A DNA stretch of 8,915 bases from Caldilineaceae bacterium (GTDB taxonomy: Bacteria; Chloroflexota; Anaerolineae; Caldilineales; Caldilineaceae): contig JAHEML010000100.1 of NCBI GenBank assembly GCA_024643705.1, forward strand, positions 1 through 8,915, in the 5' to 3' direction. The notes beneath the pieces are model-generated. The model did no database searches. It saw only the letters and a list, made by a program, of their open reading frames with translations, and was not told where the DNA came from. Made by a program: the position numbers and the translations under genes. This document shows, piece by piece, positions 1 through 6,412 of the stretch; position 1 is the first letter of the stretch; each line of letters starts with the position of its first letter.

Positions 1-876
1 ATACCAGCGCCCGCCCGCTTCCCCGCCGATTGTCCCGTCCAGCCCGATATTCGTGGGAATAATCCCCCCATTGGCCTCTGTGCGCTCTACCCACGCGTCC
101 ACATAACCGGTCAGCCAGTCGTGATATTTCTGCTCGCCGCCCAGCATAAAAGCGTTGAGCATCAGCGTTGTGATGCACAGATTGAGCGGGTGATCCCCCA
201 CCACATCGTTGTAATCGACAAAGTGGGCCACCATCTCCTCGTAGCTGCGCTCTCCGTGTCCCAGGCGAAAACGTCCTTCAATTTCGATGGGATCACCAGC
301 CCAATCCAAGCCTGTGGCTTTGCGCATCAGTGGCCCCCGGCTGCCGTTGAACATGCTGCGCACAATGCGTCGCTCCGCGTCGTAATTGGGGGCTTGCGGA
401 TCTTCGTTCATGTAGAAACCGGCAAAGCGTCGGCTGCGCACACCGTACTTTTGATCGTGGGGATCAGACAAGCCCTGTAATGTAAAAGCGTTCAATCCTT
501 CGCCGATGTGAAACCAATCAGCCACCGTGGGGAATTCTTTGTAATACATCCCACCCCGCCCCAGTTCCACCTCCACGGTTTTGGCCTCGGTGTACTGGCG
601 TAGATGGCCCTCCCAGCCCTTTTTGTAGAGCGCCAGAACGGTGTCGTCGCCGCCCAGCGCGTGGAGCATTGTCCAGTTGAGCAGATTCTCCGCGGCGTCA
701 TCGGGACCATCGTCGCCACCCCAGCGCGGCACACAGAGCAGGTAGCCCCGCTCATCAAAATAGTGAGCGTAGAACTCTTCAATTGCCTTGCATTGCTCTT
801 CCAGCAGACGGCGTTGGAGCAAGGCCCAGTGGGGTGGAGCCATAGGTGTGTCGATGATTAGTTGGGGCTGGGGCAT
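1..876 (-). CDS. Conserved protein of unknown function, N-terminal 292 residues, 3' end outside window
   Basis: The frame is open without a stop from the ATG at 876 down to base 1, so the C-terminus is missing. The start is set by AGGAGA about six bases upstream of the ATG. There is no signal peptide or membrane segment, which suggests a cytoplasmic protein. Recognisable blocks are NWTMLHALGG (67-76), MFNGSRGPLMRKATGLDWAG (175-194), GRFRLGHGERSYEEMVAHF (201-219), GDHPLNLCITTLMLNA (227-242) and GGIIPTNIGLDGTIGGEAGG (270-289). The aromatic-rich helical pattern resembles alpha/alpha-toroid sugar-active proteins, but I cannot name a family. From memory, similar proteins occur in Chloroflexota and Planctomycetota beside polysaccharide-degradation genes; here an amylase and a BNR_4 protein are close. 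A role in sugar processing is inference. The reading frame is certain and the function is not. Confidence 0.85.
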   Translation of the reverse strand, partial: MPQPQLIIDTPMAPPHWALLQRRLLEEQCKAIEEFYAHYFDERGYLLCVPRWGGDDGPDDAAENLLNWTMLHALGGDDTVLALYKKGWEGHLRQYTEAKTVEVELGRGGMYYKEFPTVADWFHIGEGLNAFTLQGLSDPHDQKYGVRSRRFAGFYMNEDPQAPNYDAERRIVRSMFNGSRGPLMRKATGLDWAGDPIEIEGRFRLGHGERSYEEMVAHFVDYNDVVGDHPLNLCITTLMLNAFMLGGEQKYHDWLTGYVDAWVERTEANGGIIPTNIGLDGTIGGEAGGRWY

Positions 877-891
877 GGGAAATCTCCTGTG

Positions 892-956
892 TTTGGGGCA
901 AAACGAGGGTAGGACCAGTTTGGGGATGATAGCATTGGGATGGTTTGGGGGCAAAC
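892..956. repeat. Three TTTGGGG direct repeats in the divergent intergenic region
   Basis: TTTGGGG occurs at 892-898, 920-926 and 945-951 on the plus strand. The first and third copies extend to TTTGGGGCAAAA and TTTGGGGGCAAA. Starts are 28 and 25 bases apart. They overlap or flank the candidate minus-strand promoter, so they could be binding sites for a regulator of the left-edge gene. Chance recurrence in G-rich DNA is the alternative. Confidence 0.35.
927..955 (-). promoter_or_regulatory. Candidate promoter for the left-edge gene
   Basis: Read on the minus strand, TTGCCC (955-950) and TATCAT (932-927) are separated by exactly 17 bases. They match the sigma-70 consensus boxes at 4/6 and 5/6 positions. 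Transcription would begin near 920 and leave an untranslated leader of about 44 bases before the ATG at 876. This is a pattern match only. Confidence 0.4.
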
Positions 957-1008
957 AGCTTTTTTGTTACCCACCAAGCTCTCAAAATCATCACCGAAGG
1001 CGTTTTGC

Positions 1009-1020
1009 ATTGGTACCAAT
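1009..1020. promoter_or_regulatory. Perfect 12-bp palindrome upstream of the amylase gene, candidate operator
   Basis: ATTGGTACCAAT is its own reverse complement and lies 65 bases before the amylase start. Its last base overlaps the first base of a weak promoter-like pair (TTGGGC 1020-1025, 17-base spacer, GACAAT 1043-1048). That placement suits a repressor or activator of the amylase gene. The centre is TA rather than the CG usual for LacI-type operators, so no regulator family can be named. Confidence 0.35.
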
Positions 1021-1048
1021 TGGGCCGTCTGAGGATTTGTGGGACAAT
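1020..1048 (+). promoter_or_regulatory. Weak candidate promoter for the amylase gene
   Basis: TTGGGC (1020-1025) and GACAAT (1043-1048) are spaced by 17 bases. They match the sigma-70 boxes at only 3/6 and 4/6 positions. Support comes mainly from location, 36 bases before the ATG at 1085, and from the adjoining palindrome. Confidence 0.25.
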
Positions 1049-1084
1049 AGGAGCTATCTGTGCTGCCCTAGTTCTGGAGTATTT

Positions 1085-3055
1085 ATGATATTCCCCTTTC
1101 GTCGTCTAATGCCCAATAAATTGTTGCTCCGAACGCTTTTTCTCTGCATCCTGCTTCTGACGATCGCAGCCTGTGATGAAACCGCACAGCCATCCTCTCC
1201 AGACTCTCCAACCAGTGTTCAACCGCTGCTTTGGGTGGGAGAGATGCAGCCGGGTGGCGGCTCTTCGTTGACTGTAAATCGAGGAGATCAGGTGCCATTC
1301 TCGGTGCAAGCCTACCTGCTGGGGGTGACGGATCGGGCGGGACAAGGCCAGGGCATCGGCTGTACGCTCCACTGGGGGGTGCCAGGCCAGAATTGGGGCG
1401 ACGTACCCATGATCTATGATGGTGACGCACCTGGCCTGAACAGCGCAACAGACAACGATAGGTACGCTGTTGTCATCGCGCCCCCACCGGGCGTCTACGG
1501 CTATACAGCCCGCTGCCAGGACGCCGCCGGTGTCGAAGTTTGGCAAACCGGCGGCGACGGCCAACTCACCGTGTCGGCCCCAGCCAGCACCCAACCACCC
1601 TCTGCAATTGTCGGGCCACGTACGGTCTTTGTTCATCTTTTCGAGTGGAAATGGACCGATGTGGCCCAGGAATGCGAGAATTTTCTGGGGCCACAGGGCT
1701 TCGCTGCCGTGCAAGTTTCGCCGCCCAACGAACATATCCTGCCCAGCGATGCCCCCGACTTCGCCTGGTGGGTGCGCTATCAGCCGGTCAGCTACCAACT
1801 GGTGAGCCGCAGCGGCGATCGGGCACAGTTCATCGACATGGTGCAGCGCTGCAAAGCTATGGGCGTGGACATTTATGTGGACGCGGTGATCAACCACATG
1901 ACCGGCATGGAGGAGGGGACCGGCACAGCAGGTACATTTTATCGCCACTACCTCTACCCCAATTTAGACGGCACAAACAGCCACACCTACAGCTTCAACA
2001 ATTTTCACCACTGCGGGCGGCCCAACGATGACATTGCCAACTATGGGGATGTTTGGGAAGTGCAAACCTGCGAGCTGGTCAATCTCTCCGACCTGGACAC
2101 AGGCTCGGACTACGTGCAGGAGCGCATCGCCGCCTATCTCAACGATCTTGTCGGCATTGGCGTGGCCGGGTTCCGGCTGGACGCGGCCAAACACATGAAC
2201 AGGGCCGACATCGCCGGGATTCTCGCCCGTGTCGATGGCGACCCGTACGTTTTTCAAGAGGTGATCGACCGGGGTGGGGAGCCGATCTCTGCCAGGGATT
2301 ATCTGGCGAATGGGGATGTGACCGAATTCAACTACGGCTCCAAGCTCAGCGACACTTTCTTGAATGGCAAACTGGCCTGGTTGGAGAACTTTGGCGAAAC
2401 ATGGGGGCTGTTGCCCAGCGCCGATGCGGTGGTCTTTGTAGACAACCACGACAACCAGCGGGGCCACGGCGGGGGCGGCGCGCTGCTTACCCACCGGGAT
2501 GGGCCGCTCTACCGGCTGGCCGATATGTTTATGCTGGCCTGGCCCTACGGCTACCCCCGCATCATGTCCAGCTACGCCTGGGATGGGGTCAACGATCGCA
2601 CGGGGCCACCCGCCGACAGCCGGGGCAACACCAACGACATCTACAACGGCACCGCCGGCGACGGTCAACCCGACTGCTTTGGCGACCGCCCCGGTGTGGA
2701 TTGGGTGTGCGAGCATCGCTGGCCGGGTATCGGTGGGATGGTGGGCTTTCACAACGCCACGGCCCGCAACTTTTTTGTGAGCGATTGGTGGAGCAACGGG
2801 GAACAGCAGATCGCTTTTGGCCGGGGTGATGCGGGTTTTGCCGTCATCAATCGGGAAGATTTCGCAATCCAAAAACAACGGTTTCAGACAAGCCTTGCGC
2901 CGGGTCGTTACTGCGACATCGTCCACGGCGAAATAGCCGCAGATGGTCTCTTGTGCACCGGGCCGGTGATCACTGTCGAAGCGGACGGCAGCTTCGTGGC
3001 CGATGTGGACAGCCTGGACGCGCTGGCACTACACGATCAGGCACGGATTCCATAA
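1085..3055 (+). CDS. Lipid-anchored alpha-amylase, GH13 animal type, with N-terminal beta-sandwich domain
   Basis: Predicted to hydrolyse internal alpha-1,4 bonds of starch or glycogen outside the cell. The 656-residue product starts with a lipoprotein signal: hydrophobic core LFLCILLLTIAAC with the acylated Cys at 30. The ATG at 1085 is chosen because GGAG lies five bases upstream; the frame extends to 788, but into the opposite gene. Residues about 40-165 form a beta-sandwich-like domain of unknown name, and the catalytic barrel begins near 180 (VFVHLFEWKW). Active-site motifs are GFRLDAAKH (nucleophile D366), FQEVID (acid/base E392) and VDNHDNQRGHG (transition-state D456). R364, N454 and R492 (PYGYPRIMSSY) occupy the three chloride-ligand positions of animal amylases, so chloride activation is likely. 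Residues from about 570 look like the usual all-beta C-terminal domain. The gene runs convergently into the BNR_4 gene with a 19-bp overlap. Confidence 0.95.
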   Translation: MIFPFRRLMPNKLLLRTLFLCILLLTIAACDETAQPSSPDSPTSVQPLLWVGEMQPGGGSSLTVNRGDQVPFSVQAYLLGVTDRAGQGQGIGCTLHWGVPGQNWGDVPMIYDGDAPGLNSATDNDRYAVVIAPPPGVYGYTARCQDAAGVEVWQTGGDGQLTVSAPASTQPPSAIVGPRTVFVHLFEWKWTDVAQECENFLGPQGFAAVQVSPPNEHILPSDAPDFAWWVRYQPVSYQLVSRSGDRAQFIDMVQRCKAMGVDIYVDAVINHMTGMEEGTGTAGTFYRHYLYPNLDGTNSHTYSFNNFHHCGRPNDDIANYGDVWEVQTCELVNLSDLDTGSDYVQERIAAYLNDLVGIGVAGFRLDAAKHMNRADIAGILARVDGDPYVFQEVIDRGGEPISARDYLANGDVTEFNYGSKLSDTFLNGKLAWLENFGETWGLLPSADAVVFVDNHDNQRGHGGGGALLTHRDGPLYRLADMFMLAWPYGYPRIMSSYAWDGVNDRTGPPADSRGNTNDIYNGTAGDGQPDCFGDRPGVDWVCEHRWPGIGGMVGFHNATARNFFVSDWWSNGEQQIAFGRGDAGFAVINREDFAIQKQRFQTSLAPGRYCDIVHGEIAADGLLCTGPVITVEADGSFVADVDSLDALALHDQARIP

Positions 3056-4413
3056 AGCCGTAGCGTGGACGCACCCGGCAGCGGACCAGTGCGGGGTCGA
3101 TCCCGGTTGGCGGGCAGGGTTTCCCAGCGCAGAAGATAGCTCACCGCGGGGTCGGGGCTGCTGCCATCACCATCACCATCACCATCACCATCACCATCAC
3201 CATCACCATCACCATCACCATCGTCTGTCCATAGCCGCACATGCATCTCTGGGAAGTCGGATTCCGGCGACATGAGATAAGAGGGGAGAGGTGTTGTCGG
3301 CGGGAGGGTCTCCACGGGCAGCAGGGTTGCCTCATCCAGAATCCAGCGGCCCGCGCCTGCATGAATGTGGCGGAAATCCAAGGCCAGACGGCCATCTGTC
3401 GTCGCCTCCACCCGCCCCAGCACTACATTGTTGACAATACTCCCGCCCCCCTCGAACCACCAGCGGTAATCCCACCTGCTTGTTTGATGAAGCACCCATT
3501 TACCACCTTCCCAGCGGGCATTGAACGCCTGGGTCGCCCCCGCGCCATCGAATTTATGATAGGTGAGGATGGCCCGCCCCTGGCTATCGAAGCCGATCTT
3601 GCCGCTGCCGTTGATAATCCCCCCCTCGGCTGGAATCGGATCGACGATCACGCCCGGTGTCTGCACGGTCATGGGCAGGTCGATGGGATCGCCTGCCGCC
3701 GTCTGCCAATGGACCAGATCGTCACTGATCGCATAGGAGAGATCATGGTTCGTCTTGCAGTCCGGTGTGTCCCGCCAGACCCAGGACATGTGAAATCGGC
3801 CATCCGGCCCCAAGACTGGCTCGTGGAGGTAGGCGTTCATCAGCCCTTGCCCGTCGGTGAGCGGGCGATCCAGCAGGCGCACCCAGCGTCGGGTCGCCCG
3901 ATCCCAGCGGTTGTAGATTTCAGACCCGTTGCCGCTGCTGCCATCCCGGTAATGGAAGATGAGATCACCTTTGCGATCGGTGAGAAAACGGGGATAGGTG
4001 CAGCGTTCTTCGTTCTCACCGGTCATGGCGAAATGTTGGACAAAGCTGGTGATGTCCCAGGGCTGCTCCGAGCGAAAATAGGTGAGCGCATTCACATGCA
4101 TGTTGCCGCTGAGATGCAGATAGCCGTCGGCATCCACAGCCAGGGTGACCGAGTTGTGACTATCCCATCCTAACCGGGTAGAGGTGACCGAGTCGCGGTA
4201 GCCCGGCGCGTCGGGTTGAGCCGAGGTGATCTGCGCCTTTTGCCAGCCATGTTCGTGCAAGCGTCGCATTGCCACGGTCATTTGCCTGTCGGCGTCGTAA
4301 TAGGCGACAAACTGGCGGTCGCCCACGGTGTACAGGCCGAAGTCGACGGGATGCCCTGCCCAAACTTGGTCAACGTCCAGGACAGAAATCACTTGGGGCT
4401 GGTTGTTGTTCAT
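3037..4413 (-). CDS. BNR_4-type beta-propeller protein, possible polysaccharide lyase
   Basis: The 458-residue product matches what I know of the BNR_4 family of seven-bladed propellers, which includes ulvan lyases PL24 and PL25. Repeating blade motifs such as AVDADGYLHLSG, VLGPDGRFHMS and GFDSQGRAILTYH are visible. H86 (WDSHN), H106 (SGNMH), Y140 (CTYPRF) and R156 (FHYRDG) have gaps of 20 between the histidines and 16 from Tyr to Arg. As I recall, these equal the gaps between catalytic residues in PL25. The usual C-terminal block YLLRWETLPANRDRPR ends the propeller. Just before it, residues 398-417 are ten Asp-Gly dipeptides from a hexanucleotide tract. The start at 4413 has GGAG upstream; an upstream ATG at 4482 would translate intergenic repeat sequence. 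There is no signal peptide, so the protein probably acts in the cytoplasm. A sialidase-like or non-catalytic role remains possible. Confidence 0.88.
   Translation of the reverse strand: MNNNQPQVISVLDVDQVWAGHPVDFGLYTVGDRQFVAYYDADRQMTVAMRRLHEHGWQKAQITSAQPDAPGYRDSVTSTRLGWDSHNSVTLAVDADGYLHLSGNMHVNALTYFRSEQPWDITSFVQHFAMTGENEERCTYPRFLTDRKGDLIFHYRDGSSGNGSEIYNRWDRATRRWVRLLDRPLTDGQGLMNAYLHEPVLGPDGRFHMSWVWRDTPDCKTNHDLSYAISDDLVHWQTAAGDPIDLPMTVQTPGVIVDPIPAEGGIINGSGKIGFDSQGRAILTYHKFDGAGATQAFNARWEGGKWVLHQTSRWDYRWWFEGGGSIVNNVVLGRVEATTDGRLALDFRHIHAGAGRWILDEATLLPVETLPPTTPLPSYLMSPESDFPEMHVRLWTDDGDGDGDGDGDGDGDGDGDGSSPDPAVSYLLRWETLPANRDRPRTGPLPGASTLRLYGIRA
3163..3222 (-). repeat. Hexanucleotide microsatellite (GATGGT)9 plus one GATGGC, encoding ten Asp-Gly units
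   Basis: Read on the minus strand from 3222 down to 3163 there are nine perfect GATGGT units and a final GATGGC, 60 bases in all. The tract lies inside the BNR_4 gene and keeps frame, giving residues 398-417. Because the unit is six bases, slippage changes protein length by Asp-Gly pairs without breaking the frame. The acidic DxDGDG pattern resembles calcium-binding loops, but a flexible surface loop is equally possible. Confidence 0.97.
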
Positions 4414-4466
4414 GGTTTCTGCTCCGTTGGGTGGTATGTATTGCGTAGAGCGGATCAGCATTTCTT

Positions 4467-4498
4467 CTTTGCGTCTCTGCACCTCAACGTCTTCGCGT
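4467..4498. repeat. Intergenic array with 8-bp period, four degenerate units
   Basis: The plus strand reads as four consecutive octamers, the first CTTTGCGT and the last CTTCGCGT, in the 95-bp gap between the dioxygenase stop and the BNR_4 start. The middle units are more diverged. CTCAACG (4483-4489) and CGTTGAG (4496-4502) can pair as a hairpin with a six-base loop. Related pyrimidine-rich octamer arrays occur at 5506-5537 (opposite orientation) and 5552-5583. I recall such CTTTGCGT-type arrays as common intergenic repeats in several phyla. Function is unknown. Confidence 0.6.
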
Positions 4499-4508
4499 TG
4501 AGCTTTTC

Positions 4509-5450
4509 TTACTGTCCCACGCGTATGGGCTTCAGCCCCGCTTCGATCTGGGCGCGGCGATCCTCCAGAAAGGGGGGCAGAACCAGCCGTTCGCCCAGCG
4601 CGTCGGGATGTTCGTCCACGGCAAAGCCAGGGCCGTCGGTGGCGATTTCGCAGAGCAGCCCCCGGCTGATGCGGAAGTAGATCGATTTGAACCAGAAGCG
4701 ATCAATGACCTCGGACACCCCCGCGCCCATGGCCGTCAGATGGGTACGCCAGGCCAGTTGTTCCGCGGCATCTGCCACCCGGAAGGCCACGTGATGCACG
4801 CTGCCTGCGCCAGGATAAGCCGGCGCGCTTGTATCCTCCATCACCCACAGTTCCCGGCCCGGTCCGCCGTCGCCGGTTGTGTAAATGGTGGCGTCCGGGT
4901 GTTCTTCCGTCTTCTGATATTTGAGCAGATGAACAGCGATCTGCTCCATCTGGTCTGGGCGAGGGGTGGCGATAAGCGCGGCGTAGAATCCCCGTAACGC
5001 GTAAGCTTGAGGAACACCGCCGTTTTCCCAGTAGGCTCCATCGTAGGCCGCGCCGCCATCGTCCACCAGCATGAGCCGCTGACCTTCTGGATCGTCAAAT
5101 GCCAACACTGTGCGCCCGGCAAAGTGTGAAATGCCCTGGTGGGCGACGCTCTGGCTGTCGAATCGGTTCTGCCACCAGTCTAGCGCGGCCCGGCTGGGAA
5201 CGCGAAAAGCGGTGGCGGCAAAGCTGTCGCTGCCTCGCCGTTCCCGGCCAATGTGGGCCCAGTCGAAGAATGTCATATCTGTGCCGGGGCTGCCAGCTTT
5301 GTCGGCATAAAAGAGGTGATAGGCCGATGTGTCGTCCTGGTTGACCGATTTTTTGACCAGGCGCAGGCCGAGAACACGGGTGTAGAAATCGGCGTTGACG
5401 CCGATCTGCGCCGAGACCGCTGTAATGTGATGGATGCCGTTGAGTTGCAT
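4509..5450 (-). CDS. Ring-cleaving dioxygenase, glyoxalase/VOC fold (hydroquinone dioxygenase-like)
   Basis: The 313-residue protein has two vicinal-oxygen-chelate halves, starting at GIHHITA (5-11) and SVHHVAF (217-223), as in the PcpA/MhqO/LinE group of Fe(II) enzymes that open hydroquinone rings. The expected 2-His-1-Glu metal site is H7/H8, H219/H220 and E268 (LLCEIATD). Other family signatures are LGLRLVKKSVNQDD (27-40), the stretch around FDDPEG (118-123) and the C-terminal LPPFLEDRRAQIE (291-303). The frame is open up to 5726, but AGGAGA about five bases before the ATG at 5450 sets the start, and the longer version would overlap the trmH-like gene. There is no signal peptide, so it is cytosolic. 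It stands alone between repeat-bearing gaps. The substrate is not predictable from sequence; detoxification of quinones or hydroquinones is the family's common role. Confidence 0.92.
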   Translation of the reverse strand: MQLNGIHHITAVSAQIGVNADFYTRVLGLRLVKKSVNQDDTSAYHLFYADKAGSPGTDMTFFDWAHIGRERRGSDSFAATAFRVPSRAALDWWQNRFDSQSVAHQGISHFAGRTVLAFDDPEGQRLMLVDDGGAAYDGAYWENGGVPQAYALRGFYAALIATPRPDQMEQIAVHLLKYQKTEEHPDATIYTTGDGGPGRELWVMEDTSAPAYPGAGSVHHVAFRVADAAEQLAWRTHLTAMGAGVSEVIDRFWFKSIYFRISRGLLCEIATDGPGFAVDEHPDALGERLVLPPFLEDRRAQIEAGLKPIRVGQ

Positions 5451-5505
5451 GGGTATCTCCTGACAGGAAATAGAACGCGATTTTGCGCGGATGAGAGATC
5501 TTCTT

Positions 5506-5537
5506 ACTGCAAAGGAGCAAAGTAGCAAATGAACAAA
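5506..5537. repeat. Intergenic array with 8-bp period, four NNNRCAAA units
   Basis: Four consecutive octamers (ACTGCAAA, GGAGCAAA, GTAGCAAA, TGAACAAA) fill 5506-5537 in the 152-bp gap between the dioxygenase start and the trmH-like stop. CAAA is invariant in all four. On the minus strand the units read TTTGYNNN, so this array is in the opposite orientation to those at 4467-4498 and 5552-5583. It lies 56 bases upstream of the dioxygenase ATG, where it could affect expression or simply be a remnant of a dispersed repeat. Confidence 0.6.
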
Positions 5538-5551
5538 GAAAATCCGGTTGT

Positions 5552-5583
5552 CTTCTGCGCTTTTGCTTCTCCACGCCCCTGCG
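5552..5583. repeat. Intergenic array with 8-bp period, four pyrimidine-rich units
   Basis: Four octamers, starting with CTTCTGCG and ending with CCCCTGCG, followed by TTGA. The ending resembles CTTCGCGT-TGAG at the end of the array at 4467-4498, suggesting a common ancestor. It sits 19 bases downstream of the trmH-like stop on the minus strand. Confidence 0.5.
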
Positions 5584-5602
5584 TTGAAATCAGTGCCATC
5601 GG

Positions 5603-6412
5603 TCATTCTTCTGTGCGCTGGCGAACCACTTCGTAGAGGAGCAGGGCTGTGGATGTTGCCAGGTTCAGGCTGTCGGCTACCCCGCGCATGGGGATTGTCA
5701 CCGTGGCGTCCGCCGCGGCCAGCCATTGGTCGCTTAATCCTTCGGCCTCGCTGCCGGTGACGACGGCCACTGCACCCCGCATGTTGGTGCGGGTGTAGGA
5801 TGTGGAGGCATCTGGTGTGGCTGCGATGGCGGTAATTCCACGCCTTTTCAACCAGGCGATGACCTCGTCGGTGGGTGCTTCGGCTACAGGAACTGTGAAG
5901 CGTGTGCCCAGGCTGGCCCGAATCACGTTGGGGTTGTGCAAATCCGTGCCACCTGCGCAGAGAATCAGCCCGTCCACCCCGGCAGCGTCGGCTGTGCGCA
6001 AAATAGCACCCACGTTGCCGGGCTTTTCTGCGCCTTCCACGACCACCACAAAGGGGTTGGCCGAGATGGGCAGATCGTCTAAACGGGTTTGGCTGTAGGG
6101 GATGACAAGGAGGAGGCCGCCGCTATCGCCGCGGACGGCTATTTTGGCAAAGAGATCGGGCGAGACGGTTGCGGATTGGGTATGGCGGGTTGCCAGTTGC
6201 GAAAACCGGTCGGCCATATCTGCATCGCTAGGTGCAATCAGTTCCGGGCAGAGGTAGGCTTCGACGGGGACGACGCCTGCGTCCAGGCAACGACGCACTT
6301 CTCGGCTGCCCTCCACAATCGTCATGCATTCTTTGTCCCGGTGGCGGCGGTTGGTTGTGAGGCGCACAACGTTTTTGACGCGTGGGTTGTTGGGGCTGGT
6401 GATGTGCAACAT
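5603..6412 (-). CDS. TrmH/SpoU-family RNA 2'-O-ribose methyltransferase
   Basis: Transfers a methyl group from S-adenosylmethionine to a ribose 2'-OH of tRNA or rRNA. The 269-residue length is typical of the 23S rRNA-type (RlmB/TsnR-like) branch. An N-terminal substrate-binding domain is seen at about 1-100 (VEGSREVRRCLDAG, 33-46). The SPOUT knot follows with all three motifs: EKPGNVGAILRTAD (129-142, N133 and the key R139), VVTGSEAEGLS (218-227) and IPMRGVADSLNLATSTALLL (240-259, S248 and N250). The start codon at 6412 directly abuts the TAG of the upstream methyltransferase, so the two are almost certainly co-transcribed and translationally coupled. The exact target nucleotide cannot be told from sequence. 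No frameshift or missing motif is seen. Confidence 0.94.
   Translation of the reverse strand: MLHITSPNNPRVKNVVRLTTNRRHRDKECMTIVEGSREVRRCLDAGVVPVEAYLCPELIAPSDADMADRFSQLATRHTQSATVSPDLFAKIAVRGDSGGLLLVIPYSQTRLDDLPISANPFVVVVEGAEKPGNVGAILRTADAAGVDGLILCAGGTDLHNPNVIRASLGTRFTVPVAEAPTDEVIAWLKRRGITAIAATPDASTSYTRTNMRGAVAVVTGSEAEGLSDQWLAAADATVTIPMRGVADSLNLATSTALLLYEVVRQRTEE

Noticed and set aside
788..1084. Upstream extension of the amylase frame
   Set aside because: It starts inside the opposite-strand gene and crosses the divergent promoter region; the lipoprotein signal and GGAG at 1076-1079 fix the start at 1085.
1964..2926. Minus-strand frame of 320 codons opposite the amylase
   Set aside because: It is antisense to the GH13 active-site motifs and shows no domain features.
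3163..3222. Short-unit repeat tract as a CRISPR or origin-type iteron array
   Set aside because: The unit is a contiguous hexamer without spacers inside a coding frame, which fits neither.
3003..3275. Plus-strand frame encoding a run of about 19 histidines
   Set aside because: It is the antisense reading of the Asp-Gly microsatellite in the BNR_4 gene, has no ribosome-binding site and no family resemblance outside the repeat.
4414..4482. Upstream extension of the BNR_4 frame
   Set aside because: The added residues come largely from the intergenic repeat, and a ribosome-binding site precedes the ATG at 4413.
4483..4502. Hairpin CTCAACG/CGTTGAG as a terminator for the dioxygenase gene
   Set aside because: On the minus strand no T-run follows the stem, and the arms are explained by the 8-bp repeat array.
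5451..5726. Upstream extension of the dioxygenase frame
   Set aside because: It would translate the 8-bp repeats and overlap the trmH-like gene; AGGAGA before 5450 and the family N-terminus (HHITA) fix the start.
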